Shown piece after piece: positions 1-8,360 of a DNA stretch of 64,000 bases. The notes under the pieces are model-generated. The model worked only from the letters and a program-made list of their open reading frames with translations. It was not told the origin of the DNA and made no database searches. Position 1 is the first letter of the stretch; each line of letters opens with the position of its first letter. Source of the DNA: Rhizobiales bacterium YIM 77505 (GTDB lineage: Bacteria; Pseudomonadota; Alphaproteobacteria; Rhizobiales; Beijerinckiaceae); contig JQNH01000001.1 in the NCBI GenBank assembly GCA_000745135.1, positions 3,829,501 through 3,893,500 of the forward strand, given 5' to 3'. A program made the translations under genes and the position numbers.

Positions 1-810
1 GATCGCAAGACCCACGGCATCCGCTGCTCGGTGGAATCGACCGGCGGTTCGGCCTTCAACGTCAACGCGATCAAGGCCGGCGAGCTCGACTTCGGCCTTG
101 CCCAATCGGACGTGCAGTACAATTCACTGAAAGGCATCGGCGCGTTCAAGGACAACGCCTTCCCCGAGCTGCGCGCCGTGTTCTCGGTCCATCCGGAGCC
201 GTTCACGGTGCTGGCGCGGCCCGAGGTCGGGGCGAAGACCTTCACCGACCTCAAGGGCAAGCGCGTCAATGTGGGCAACCCGGGCTCCGGCACCCGCGCC
301 TCGATGGAGGAGCTGCTGACCGCGCTCGGCTGGAAGCTGTCCGACTTCTCGCTCGCCTCGGAGCTGAAGGCGGACGAGCACGGGCCGGCTCTGTGCGACA
401 ACAAGATCGACGCCTTCTTCTACGGCGTCGGCCATCCCTCGGCGAACATCCAGGATCCGACGACGACCTGCGGCGCCAAGCTCGTCTCCATCGCCGGTCC
501 TGCGGTCGACAAGCTCGTCGCGGAGAAGCCGTACTACGCCAAGGCGACGATCCCGGGCAAGCTCTACAACAACAACCCGGACCCGACCGAGACCTATGGC
601 GTGCTCGCCACGGTCGTCACCTCGGCCAAGGTGCCGGACGAGACCGTGTACCAGATCGTCAAGGCGACGTTCGAGAACTTCAACGAGTTCAAGTCGCTGC
701 ACCCGGCCTTCGCCCATCTGGAGCCGGCCAAGATGATCAAGGACGGCCTCTCGGCGCCGCTCCATCCGGGCGCCGAGAAGTACTACAAGGAAAAAGGTTG
801 GCTGAAGTAA
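1..810 (+). CDS. TAXI family TRAP transporter solute-binding protein (5' end outside window)
   Basis: Periplasmic receptor of a tripartite ATP-independent periplasmic transporter; it captures a carboxylate-type solute for the membrane permease. The frame is open from base 1 and ends in TAA at 810, so the signal peptide and roughly the first 60 residues are missing. Family features visible include [14 protein letters not shown] near the left edge, the [19 protein letters not shown] segment typical of TAXI receptors, and the [11 protein letters not shown] segment. A GTG at 31 is internal, not the start. The fused permease gene follows after 152 bases, so the pair probably forms one transporter. 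The substrate cannot be inferred from the sequence. Confidence 0.93.
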   Translation, partial: DRKTHGIRCSVESTGGSAFNVNAIKAGELDFGLAQSDVQYNSLKGIGAFKDNAFPELRAVFSVHPEPFTVLARPEVGAKTFTDLKGKRVNVGNPGSGTRASMEELLTALGWKLSDFSLASELKADEHGPALCDNKIDAFFYGVGHPSANIQDPTTTCGAKLVSIAGPAVDKLVAEKPYYAKATIPGKLYNNNPDPTETYGVLATVVTSAKVPDETVYQIVKATFENFNEFKSLHPAFAHLEPAKMIKDGLSAPLHPGAEKYYKEKGWLK

Positions 811-824
811 GCCGCCGAGAACGG

Positions 825-852
825 AAGGCCCGGCGATCAGCCGGGCCTTTTT
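825..852 (+). terminator. Rho-independent terminator or attenuator
   Basis: A perfect 10-bp stem (825-834 with 840-849), loop GATCA, followed by a short T run. It lies between the TAXI receptor and the TRAP permease, so it probably lowers permease expression relative to the receptor rather than separating unrelated genes. Confidence 0.7.
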
Positions 853-962
853 CAAAGGAACCAGCGCCCCTGGTCCTGAGGCGAGAGCCGGAGAGCCCCA
901 AAGGATGAGGCCTTGCGGCTCGGGCCGGCGCCTTGAGGACGAGGTCTCTTGGGAGAGGAGCC

Positions 963-3584
963 ATGGCCGAGACGACGAAGGTCGACGCGCCGGTGATCGA
1001 ATCGGAGCTGCAGGAGCTCGTGGCGGAGGCCGATACCGGCGGCCGCAAGCCGATCGGCGTCGCGGCGGCGGCGCTCACCTGCGTCGCCATCGCGTGGTCG
1101 CTCTTCCAGCTCTGGTACGCCTCGCCGCTGCCTTTCGTGTTCGGCGTCTTCATCCTCAACGACACCGAGGCGCGGGCGATCCATCTCGGCCTCGCCCTCT
1201 TCCTCGCCTACACCGCCTACCCGGCCTTCAAGTCCTCTCCGCGTGGCCATGTGCCGGCGATCGACTGGGCGCTCGCCCTCGCCGCCGCCTTCGCCGGCGC
1301 CTACCTCTTCCTGTTCTACCGCGAGCTCGCCACCCGTCCCGGCCAGCCGACCACGCTCGACCTCGTCACGGCGGGGGCCGGCATCCTGCTTCTCCTCGAA
1401 GCCACGCGCCGGTCGCTGGGCCTGCCCATGGTGATCGTGGCGAGTGTCTTCATCGTCTTCACCTTCGCCGGGCCTTCCATGCCCGAGGTGATCCAGCACA
1501 AGGGGGCTTCGCTCTCCAAGTTCCTGCAGCACCAGTGGCTGACCACGGAGGGCGTGTTCGGCATCGCGCTCGGCGTCTCGACGAGCTTCGTGTTCCTCTT
1601 CGTCCTGTTCGGCACGCTCCTCGACAAGGCCGGGGCCGGCAACTGGATGATGCAGATCTCCATTGCGCTCCTCGGCCATCTGCGCGGAGGACCTGCGAAG
1701 GTGGCGGTTGTCTCATCGGCGCTCAACGGGGTCGTCTCCGGATCCTCCGTGTCGAACGTGGTCTCGGGCGGCATCTTCACCATTCCGCTCATGAAGCGCA
1801 CCGGCCTCTCGGGCGTGAAGGCCGGCGCCATCGAGGCGGCCTCCTCCATCAACGGCCAGATCATGCCGCCGGTGATGGGCGCCGCCGCCTTCCTCATGGT
1901 CGAGTATGTGGGCATCCCCTATTCGGAGATCGTCAAGCACGCCTTCCTGCCGGCGGTGATCTCCTATCTCGCCCTTCTCTACATCGTTCATCTCGAGGCG
2001 CTGAAGATCGGTGCGCAGCCGATCCCGCGCGAGAGCTTCCCGCCCGGCATCCGCCTGATGCGCACGGGGCTTGGGATCGCCGGCTCGATCGCGGTCCTTT
2101 GCATCCTGTACTACGGGGTGGTCGGCGTGCAGGCCGCCTTCGGGAAATCCGCACCCTGGGTGCTGCTCGTCGCCGGCTTCATCGTCTATCTCCTCACGGT
2201 CTGGTTCGCGGCCCAGGTGCCGGACCTCGAGCTCGACGATCCGAACGCACCCATCGTCCGTCTGCCCCGGGCCTGGGACGTGACGCGCACGGGTCTTGAT
2301 TTCCTCATCCCGCTCGTCGTCCTCCTGTGGTGCCTGATGGTCGAGGAGATGTCGCCGGGGCTCTCCGCCTTCTGGGCGACGGCGAGCATCATCGGCATCG
2401 TCGTCACCCGCCGGCCGCTCTTGGCGCTCTTCCGCGGCCAGGCGATCGCGCCGGCAGCGCGCGCGGCGGCGCACGACCTCTTCGACGGCCTGGCGCTTGG
2501 CGCGCGCAACATGATCGGCATCGCGGTCGCCACCGCCACCGCCGGCATCATCGTCGGCACGGTCACGCTCACGGGCCTCGGCCTGATGATGACCGAGTTC
2601 GTCGAGTTCATCTCCGGCGGCAATGTCTTCATCATGCTGGTGATGATCGCGGCGATCAGCCTCGTCCTCGGCATGGGGATCCCGACCACCGCCAACTACA
2701 TCCTCGTCGCCACCCTCATGGCCCCGGTGGTGGTGGAACTCGGGGCGCAGGCCGGGCTCGCGATCCCGCTCATCGCCGTGCACCTCTTCGTGTTCTATTT
2801 CGGCATCATGGCCGACATCACGCCGCCGGTGGGGCTCGCGGCCTTCGCCGCGGCGGCGATCTCCCGCGAGGATCCGATCGCCACGGGTTTCCAGGGTGCC
2901 TTCTATGCCCTTCGCACCGGGCTCCTCCCCTTCATCTTCATCTTCAACCCGGAGATGCTGCTCATCGACGTGGAAAGCTGGCCGCACACGATCCAGGTGG
3001 TCGCCTTCTCGACCCTCGCCATGCTCGTGTTCTCCGCCGCATCGATGAACTTCTTCGTCACGCGCAGCCGCTGGTGGGAGACGGCGATCCTGCTCGTCGC
3101 CTGCTTCGCCCTGTTCCGCCCCGACTGGTTCCTGAACTGGGTGTCGCCATCTCGGGTCGAGCTGCCCGCCCGGGAGCTCCTGGCCGAGGTGCAGCGGGTC
3201 GGGGAGGACCAGCGGGTCAATTTCATCGTCGAAGGCGTCAACATCGAGGGGGAGGATGTTCGCAAGACCGTGAGCCTTCGCCTCGGCAAGCCGGCGCCGA
3301 CGCCGCAGGAACGGCTGCGGGAGGCCGGCCTGACGCTCTCGCCGGGCGATCAGCCGACCATCGTCAATGTCGGCTTCGGTTCCTACGCCAAGCGCGTCGG
3401 CCTGGAGCCGGGGCAGAAGATCACGGCTGTTCTCGTCCCAGCGCCCGACCGGCCCTCGTCCTGGTATGTCTATCTGCCGGCGCTCGCCCTCATCGGCTTC
3501 GTATGGTGGAACCAGCGCCGGCGGGCAAGGCCGCTGTCCGCCGAGGCGCCCGCCATCCCTCCGGAGCGGGTGCCCGCGGCGTAA
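963..3584 (+). CDS. TRAP transporter fused permease (4TM/12TM) with DUF3394 tail
   Basis: Inner-membrane permease in which the small (DctQ-like) and large (DctM-like) TRAP subunits are one chain of 873 residues. Many hydrophobic helices are visible across residues about 35-700, with DctM signatures such as GSSVSNVVSGG, INGQIMPPVMGAAAF and GMGIPTTANYI. The last roughly 190 residues match the DUF3394 tail of the TAXI-associated permeases. ATG 963 is preferred to an upstream ATG at 933 because GAGAGGAG lies just ahead. It works with the receptor encoded immediately upstream; solute uptake is driven by an ion gradient in this family. Confidence 0.93.
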   Translation: MAETTKVDAPVIESELQELVAEADTGGRKPIGVAAAALTCVAIAWSLFQLWYASPLPFVFGVFILNDTEARAIHLGLALFLAYTAYPAFKSSPRGHVPAIDWALALAAAFAGAYLFLFYRELATRPGQPTTLDLVTAGAGILLLLEATRRSLGLPMVIVASVFIVFTFAGPSMPEVIQHKGASLSKFLQHQWLTTEGVFGIALGVSTSFVFLFVLFGTLLDKAGAGNWMMQISIALLGHLRGGPAKVAVVSSALNGVVSGSSVSNVVSGGIFTIPLMKRTGLSGVKAGAIEAASSINGQIMPPVMGAAAFLMVEYVGIPYSEIVKHAFLPAVISYLALLYIVHLEALKIGAQPIPRESFPPGIRLMRTGLGIAGSIAVLCILYYGVVGVQAAFGKSAPWVLLVAGFIVYLLTVWFAAQVPDLELDDPNAPIVRLPRAWDVTRTGLDFLIPLVVLLWCLMVEEMSPGLSAFWATASIIGIVVTRRPLLALFRGQAIAPAARAAAHDLFDGLALGARNMIGIAVATATAGIIVGTVTLTGLGLMMTEFVEFISGGNVFIMLVMIAAISLVLGMGIPTTANYILVATLMAPVVVELGAQAGLAIPLIAVHLFVFYFGIMADITPPVGLAAFAAAAISREDPIATGFQGAFYALRTGLLPFIFIFNPEMLLIDVESWPHTIQVVAFSTLAMLVFSAASMNFFVTRSRWWETAILLVACFALFRPDWFLNWVSPSRVELPARELLAEVQRVGEDQRVNFIVEGVNIEGEDVRKTVSLRLGKPAPTPQERLREAGLTLSPGDQPTIVNVGFGSYAKRVGLEPGQKITAVLVPAPDRPSSWYVYLPALALIGFVWWNQRRRARPLSAEAPAIPPERVPAA

Positions 3585-3607
3585 GCGTCGAGGCAGGCGC
3601 CGCGCCT

Positions 3608-3731
3608 CACCTCTCCCCGGTGGGGAGAGGTCGGCGAGCAAAGCGAGCCGGGTGAGGGCCTACTCTTCATCCTGAGACGCCCCACACCTCACCCGCGCCT
3701 TCGGCGCGACCTCTCCTTCCAGGAGAGGTGA
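3608..3731. repeat. Pair of inverted REP-like palindromes
   Basis: Two copies of one palindromic unit in opposite orientation. Copy 1 has a 10-bp stem (3609-3618 with 3622-3631), followed by TCGGCGAGC and GGGTGAGG. Copy 2, read on the minus strand, has a 9-bp stem (3709-3717 with 3721-3729) and the same TCG...GGGTGAGG tail. It sits between the convergent TRAP permease and aldehyde dehydrogenase genes and may also terminate both transcripts. Confidence 0.75.
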
Positions 3732-3762
3732 CACGCCGCTCTCCTGATGCCCGAGAGCTGCC

Positions 3763-5334
3763 TCACGTCATCACGGTCTGGCTCTGCTCGCGCATGAACT
3801 GCGGCACATACCAGGGGCCGAGCCCGCCCTTTCCGGTGACGCCGGAGCCCTTCCAGCCGCAGAAGGTCTGGATGCCGGGCCATGCGCCCGTCGTCGCGCC
3901 ACTCGCCCGGTTGGCATAGAGGACGCCGGCTTCCGCGGTATCGAGGAAGAGCTGAAGCTCGGCCTCGTCCCTCGTGTAGATGCCGGCGGTGAGGCCGTAG
4001 GGAACGTCGTTGCCCTCGCGGATCGCTTGCCCAAGATCCGTGAACATGCGCACCGTGAGGAAGGGCAGGAAAAGCTCCGTCTTGTGCAGGTCGTGGTCGC
4101 GGGGAAGGTCGACCGCGATAGTGGGCGCGACGTAGTAGCCTTTGTCGAAGACGCCGCCCGACAGCATCTCGCCGCCGGTCAGGAAATGCCCCTGTTGGCG
4201 CACGCTGTCCGCCGCGCGCTCGAAGCGCTCCGCCGCCGCGCGGTTGATGACGGGCCCCATGAAGACGTCGGCGCGCTGCGGATCCCCGACCTGAAGCGCC
4301 GCCGTCCGGGCGGCGAGCGCCTCGAGGAAATCGCGCGCCACCCTCTCGTGCACGAACAGCGTCGAGCCGGCGCTGCATTTCTGGCCTGACAGGCCGAAGG
4401 CCGAACGCACCATGCCGGCGGCGGCGGTCTCCAGATCCGCGCTGGCGGTGACGTAGGTCGGGTTCTTGCCGCCCATCTCGGCCACGACCGGCCGCGCATA
4501 AGATCCCGCGGCCATCTTGCGGAAGATCTCCATGCCGACCGCGTGCGAGCCCGTGAAGGCCACACCGTCGAGGCCGGGGTGGTCGACGAGCTTCTCGCCG
4601 ACCTCCCCGCCGCCGCAGATGAGGTTCAGCACCCCGGCCGGCAGGCCTGCCTCGATGAGGCAGTCGACGAGCAGGCGCCCCGTCAGCCCCGCCATCGGAC
4701 TCGGCTTGTAGACGACCGTGTTGCCGCCGACGAGCGCGCCGGTGATCATCGCCGCCGAGAGGGCGACGGGAAAGTTGAAGGGCGCGATGACCGCGAAGAC
4801 GCCGTAGGGCTTCAGCACGCAGCGCGTCGCCTCCTGCGGAAAGGCGCGCCTCATGGGGCGCTCGTAACCGCCGTTCTCCTCCATCTGGTCGCAGTAGTAG
4901 CGGATGAGGTCGACGGTCTCCTCTACCTCGCCCACCGCCTCGAGGCGCGACTTGCCGACCTCGAAGAGGCAGGCGGCTGAGAGTTCGTATTTGCGCTCCT
5001 CGACGAGCTCCGCCGCGCGCCGCAGCGTCGCGATCCGCTCCTGCCAAGGCCGGCGGCTCCAGGACGCAAAGGCGGAGCGCGCCGCAGCGACCGCACGATC
5101 CACTGCACCGGTGGACGCCGCGAAGAAGGTCCCCAGGGTCCAATCGCGGTCGATGGGGCTGAACGCCGTGTAGCGGACCCCGTCATCGTCATTCCCGCCG
5201 TCGATCAGGTTCAGGCGCGCCTGTCCAAGGATGGTCGCCCGCACGGCCGGCAGCACCTCGTCGAGATGGGCGTGCAAGCCGGAAAAATCCTCGCCGATGT
5301 TCGAATAGGTGACGCGGGGAAGAGGGGGCGCCAT
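3763..5334 (-). CDS. Aldehyde dehydrogenase family protein, P5C-dehydrogenase-like
   Basis: NAD(P)+-dependent oxidation of an aldehyde to a carboxylate. The 523-residue protein has the ALDH fold: PFNFPVALS, GNTVVYKPSP, FTGS, AEMGGKNP with the catalytic Glu, and SGQKCSAGS with the nucleophilic Cys. The QKCSA version around the Cys resembles the 1-pyrroline-5-carboxylate dehydrogenase group (ALDH4/RocA) more than betaine or succinate-semialdehyde enzymes. The start at 5334 has AAGG about 8 bases upstream; a longer reading to 5400 lacks that support. It stands alone, with no proline dehydrogenase beside it, so the substrate is inferred only. Confidence 0.88.
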   Translation of the reverse strand: MAPPLPRVTYSNIGEDFSGLHAHLDEVLPAVRATILGQARLNLIDGGNDDDGVRYTAFSPIDRDWTLGTFFAASTGAVDRAVAAARSAFASWSRRPWQERIATLRRAAELVEERKYELSAACLFEVGKSRLEAVGEVEETVDLIRYYCDQMEENGGYERPMRRAFPQEATRCVLKPYGVFAVIAPFNFPVALSAAMITGALVGGNTVVYKPSPMAGLTGRLLVDCLIEAGLPAGVLNLICGGGEVGEKLVDHPGLDGVAFTGSHAVGMEIFRKMAAGSYARPVVAEMGGKNPTYVTASADLETAAAGMVRSAFGLSGQKCSAGSTLFVHERVARDFLEALAARTAALQVGDPQRADVFMGPVINRAAAERFERAADSVRQQGHFLTGGEMLSGGVFDKGYYVAPTIAVDLPRDHDLHKTELFLPFLTVRMFTDLGQAIREGNDVPYGLTAGIYTRDEAELQLFLDTAEAGVLYANRASGATTGAWPGIQTFCGWKGSGVTGKGGLGPWYVPQFMREQSQTVMT

Positions 5335-5650
5335 GCCGGTGACCTTGGGTTGCGGGAGCTGTATGGCCGCACCGCTACCAGGAGCGCGCAGACGCGGCAA
5401 ACGATCGTCCGAGCCAGGCTATTCCAAGGCTCATGTGATCGGCCGGTGCGTATTCTTTGGAGGTCATGCGCCAAACTCCAGGCTATTGATACAGCTTCTG
5501 AGAATACAGAAAGAGGATGTCGGTGTAGAATAGCCTCAAGCGCGGCCGAATGTAGTCGCAGGTATTCGTCATGTCCGAATTCTATGCCAAATTGCCGCCC
5601 ATTTGTGCGTGAAGGAAGCCCTCAACAAAACACGCACAAGGGATGCCACC
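5335..5650. other. Intergenic divergent promoter region
   Basis: This 316-base stretch between the aldehyde dehydrogenase and the RlpA-like gene is visibly more A+T rich than its flanks, especially 5400-5600, as expected for two back-to-back promoters. I see no convincing coding frame, RNA gene or clear hexamer pair. Confidence 0.5.
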
Positions 5651-6028
5651 ATGAAGACTGCTCTCCTTGCCGCGGCTGCGGCCGTCGTCGCTTGCGCCCT
5701 TCCCCTCTCCTGCGAGGCTTCGGGCGGCCAACAGGGCGGCGTCAAGCTCCAACGGGGGGCCGCGTCCTGGTATGGGCCCGGCTTCCACGGCCGCAGGACG
5801 GCGAGCGGCGAGAGGTTCAACGCCCATGCCATGACGGCTGCTCACCGCACCCTGCCTTTCGGCACCCGCGTCCGGGTGGTGAATGAGCGCACCGGCCGTT
5901 CGGTCGTGGTCCGCATCAACGACCGCGGCCCCTTCCACGGCGGCCGCATCATCGATCTCGCCAAGGCGCCGGCGGAGGCTCTTGGGATCGCCGGCACGGC
6001 CGCCGTGTCCCTGCACAGCATCAACTGA
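5651..6028 (+). CDS. RlpA-like double-psi beta-barrel septal protein
   Basis: A small exported protein of 125 residues. An N-terminal signal peptide ([13 protein letters not shown]...) is followed from about residue 32 by the RlpA core: [28 protein letters not shown] and [10 protein letters not shown] ending [14 protein letters not shown]. RlpA proteins bind denuded glycan strands at the septum, and some cleave them as lytic transglycosylases. There is no SPOR domain, so this is the minimal RlpA form. A Cys at the end of the signal region (LSC) could be a weak lipobox. AAGGGATG precedes ATG 5651; an upstream in-frame ATG at 5603 would bury the signal peptide. Confidence 0.85.
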   Translation: MKTALLAAAAAVVACALPLSCEASGGQQGGVKLQRGAASWYGPGFHGRRTASGERFNAHAMTAAHRTLPFGTRVRVVNERTGRSVVVRINDRGPFHGGRIIDLAKAPAEALGIAGTAAVSLHSIN

Positions 6029-6161
6029 TCCTTGGCCTTGCCCAGAACTCCTGGGTGCCTCGCGCCGCGCCGGTGTCGTCACGGCCCGGCGCATGCGAGC
6101 CCTGCGCCGCGGCGGATGGCACGGCGGCGCCGGTCGCGGTAAGCCTCGGCCGGTCCGGTTG

Positions 6162-7067
6162 ATGCCCATGAGCGCCACGACATCCCTTCCCGCCGTCCAC
6201 GATCGCCGCGCGACGCTCGCCGGCATCGGCCTGATGTTGGCGGGCATCTTCCTCTTCGCCGTCAACGACGTGTTGGGGAAGTGGCTCGTCTCCACTTACT
6301 CCGTCGGGCAGGTGCTGCTCTTGCGCAGCCTTGCAGCCCTCGCGGTGCTGCTCCCCTTTCTGTGGCGCGGCGGGCTGACGGCTCTGGCGCGCGCGCCGCT
6401 TCCCGGCCTGCAGATCCTGCGCATTGCCTTCTCGAGCCTGGAGGTCGCCTTCTTCTATTGGGCCGTGGTGTATCTGCCGCTCGCCGATGTGATGACCTTC
6501 TACCTTGCAGGTCCGATCTACGTGGCGGCCTTTGCGGCCGTGTTCCTGGGCGAGAGGCTCGACCGGCGCCGCCTGGCGGTCATTGGGATCGGCTTCATCG
6601 GCGTGTTGATCGTCCTGCGGCCATCGCCTGCCACCCTCAGCCTGCCTGCCCTCATCGCCATGGCGGGGAGCCTGTGCTTTGCCCTGATGATGATCTCGGC
6701 GCGGCGGCTGCGCGGCACGAGCGACGTGGTGCTGGTGACGGGGCAGACTCTCGGGGCTCTCCTTCTCGGCCTCCTTCTCATTCCCTTCGGCTGGACCACG
6801 CCTTCGCCGCGGGACCTGGCGCTCCTCTCCCTTCTGGGCATCGTGGCGATGATCGCCCATGTCTGCGTGAACCGGTCGGTGAAATTCGCTCCGGCTTCCA
6901 CGGTCGCGCCCTACCAGTACACGCTGATCGTCTGGGCGGCCGTGTTCGGCTATTTCGTGTTCGGCGACGTGCTGCAGCCTTGGACGATTGCCGGCGCGGC
7001 GCTCATCATCGCCGCCGGTTGGCTCCTGTTCCGCCTGGAGCAGACGGCGAGCCAAGGCCCGGCCTGA
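6162..7067 (+). CDS. DMT-superfamily (EamA) transporter
   Basis: Inner-membrane protein of about 301 residues with ten predicted hydrophobic helices in two EamA repeats. The first repeat contains LFAVNDVLGKWLV and the second has SLCFALMMISARRL. EamA proteins usually export metabolites or amino acids, or import sugars and cofactors; the substrate cannot be told from sequence. ATGs at 6162 and 6168 are equally plausible and neither has a good ribosome site. The frame stays open upstream to 5883, but that part overlaps the RlpA-like gene and is low-complexity, so I reject it. Confidence 0.88.
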   Translation: MPMSATTSLPAVHDRRATLAGIGLMLAGIFLFAVNDVLGKWLVSTYSVGQVLLLRSLAALAVLLPFLWRGGLTALARAPLPGLQILRIAFSSLEVAFFYWAVVYLPLADVMTFYLAGPIYVAAFAAVFLGERLDRRRLAVIGIGFIGVLIVLRPSPATLSLPALIAMAGSLCFALMMISARRLRGTSDVVLVTGQTLGALLLGLLLIPFGWTTPSPRDLALLSLLGIVAMIAHVCVNRSVKFAPASTVAPYQYTLIVWAAVFGYFVFGDVLQPWTIAGAALIIAAGWLLFRLEQTASQGPA

Positions 7068-7121
7068 CCGGTCCGTTTCGCGAATCGCCGGGCGAAAAGC
7101 CGAGCCTCGGCAAGGCGCGGG

Positions 7122-8312
7122 TCATGAACTCCTCGCGTTCGGCCGCAGGCCGAGGGAGAGCGGCACCGCCACAAGGCAGAGGCCGGCCATGACCCAGAAG
7201 CCGGAGGACCCGAATCTGCCGTAGAGCGGACCGGAGACGAGCGTCATGAGGACGGAGGAGGCTCCGGAGCCCAAGGTGCCATAAAGGGTGAGCGCCGTCG
7301 CCGCGAGCCCGGCCGGGACGATCTCGGCGAGGATGCGCATGAAGGCGAGGTGCAGCAGGGCGAAGGTCAGTCCGTGCAGCGGCTGGACGAGGGCCAGCGC
7401 CGGGACCCACGCCGTCTCCGCCATGACGACCCAGCGCAGCACACCTGCCGCCGCGCACAGGGCCGCGGCCCGCGCCGGGCCGAGGCGGTCGAGAAGGGCC
7501 CGGCCGAGCAGGAAGAAGACGATCACTTCCGCGGCCACCGACTCGGACCAGAGCAGACCGGTCAGCTCCGGGCCGACTCCCGCTTCCCGCCATCGGATCA
7601 CCGCGAAGGCGTCGTGCATGGCATGGCTGCCGAAGACCAGCGCTGCCACGACGAGGACCCGGCGGTAGAGCGGGAGGGACAGAAGCCGCTTGAAGCCATG
7701 CACACCCTCGACCTCCGACGGCGTTGGCGCCTCGGCGCTTGAGCGGGGCTCGCCGCGCGGCGCGCCGAAGGCGCTGAACGCCGCCGCGGCGAAGAGGCCC
7801 GCCTGCAGGGCCAGGATCACCGTGAGCCCGAACAGGCTGATCGCCTGGCCGGCGAGGAGCGAGCCGGCAATGAAGGCGGCCGATCCTGCGCCGCGCACCC
7901 AGCCATAGTCGAAGACAGGCCCGCCTGGTTCGCTCCGCCGCGCCGCCCGGTCGAGCGCCAGGGAGTCGGCCAGCGGTGCGATGGGCCCGAGCGCCACGGC
8001 GGAGGCCAAGCTCAAGGCGAGCAGCGGCCACAGGCCGGACGCCGGGAAATAGCCGAGCGCCAGGAGGGCCGCGGCGCCGAGGCACAGGCCAAGGATCGCC
8101 CGCCCGGCCTGGAACATGTCGGCAAGGCGGCCTGCGACCGGCGAGACGATGAGCCGGATGGCGGTGCCGAGCGCGAGCACCGTACCGATCTCATGGGGCG
8201 CGAGGCCACGGGTGCTGAGGAAGGACGGGAAGAAAGGCGAGTGCACCCCGAAGGCGCTGTAGATCAGGCCGAACAGGAGCACGAAGCGGAGAAGGTCGCG
8301 GGCAAAACGCAC
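7122..8312 (-). CDS. MFS transporter, 3-phenylpropionate/nucleoside symporter-like
   Basis: A 396-residue membrane protein with about twelve hydrophobic segments. The N-terminal half shows YSAFGVHSPFFPSFLSTRG and the loop-2/3 motif GRLADMFQAGR. The overall pattern matches the MFS_1-like / PPP family (HcaT, LacY-like nucleoside symporters). It is the last gene of a minus-strand run after the glycogen-debranching enzyme (49-base gap), so sugar or saccharide transport is possible but only inferred from context. It converges with the EamA gene. Confidence 0.85.
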   Translation of the reverse strand: MRFARDLLRFVLLFGLIYSAFGVHSPFFPSFLSTRGLAPHEIGTVLALGTAIRLIVSPVAGRLADMFQAGRAILGLCLGAAALLALGYFPASGLWPLLALSLASAVALGPIAPLADSLALDRAARRSEPGGPVFDYGWVRGAGSAAFIAGSLLAGQAISLFGLTVILALQAGLFAAAAFSAFGAPRGEPRSSAEAPTPSEVEGVHGFKRLLSLPLYRRVLVVAALVFGSHAMHDAFAVIRWREAGVGPELTGLLWSESVAAEVIVFFLLGRALLDRLGPARAAALCAAAGVLRWVVMAETAWVPALALVQPLHGLTFALLHLAFMRILAEIVPAGLAATALTLYGTLGSGASSVLMTLVSGPLYGRFGSSGFWVMAGLCLVAVPLSLGLRPNARSS

Positions 8313-8360
8313 GGGCGCCTCATCCTCCCCGCGGCGGCGCCGCTTGCGCAGGCCCGAAGG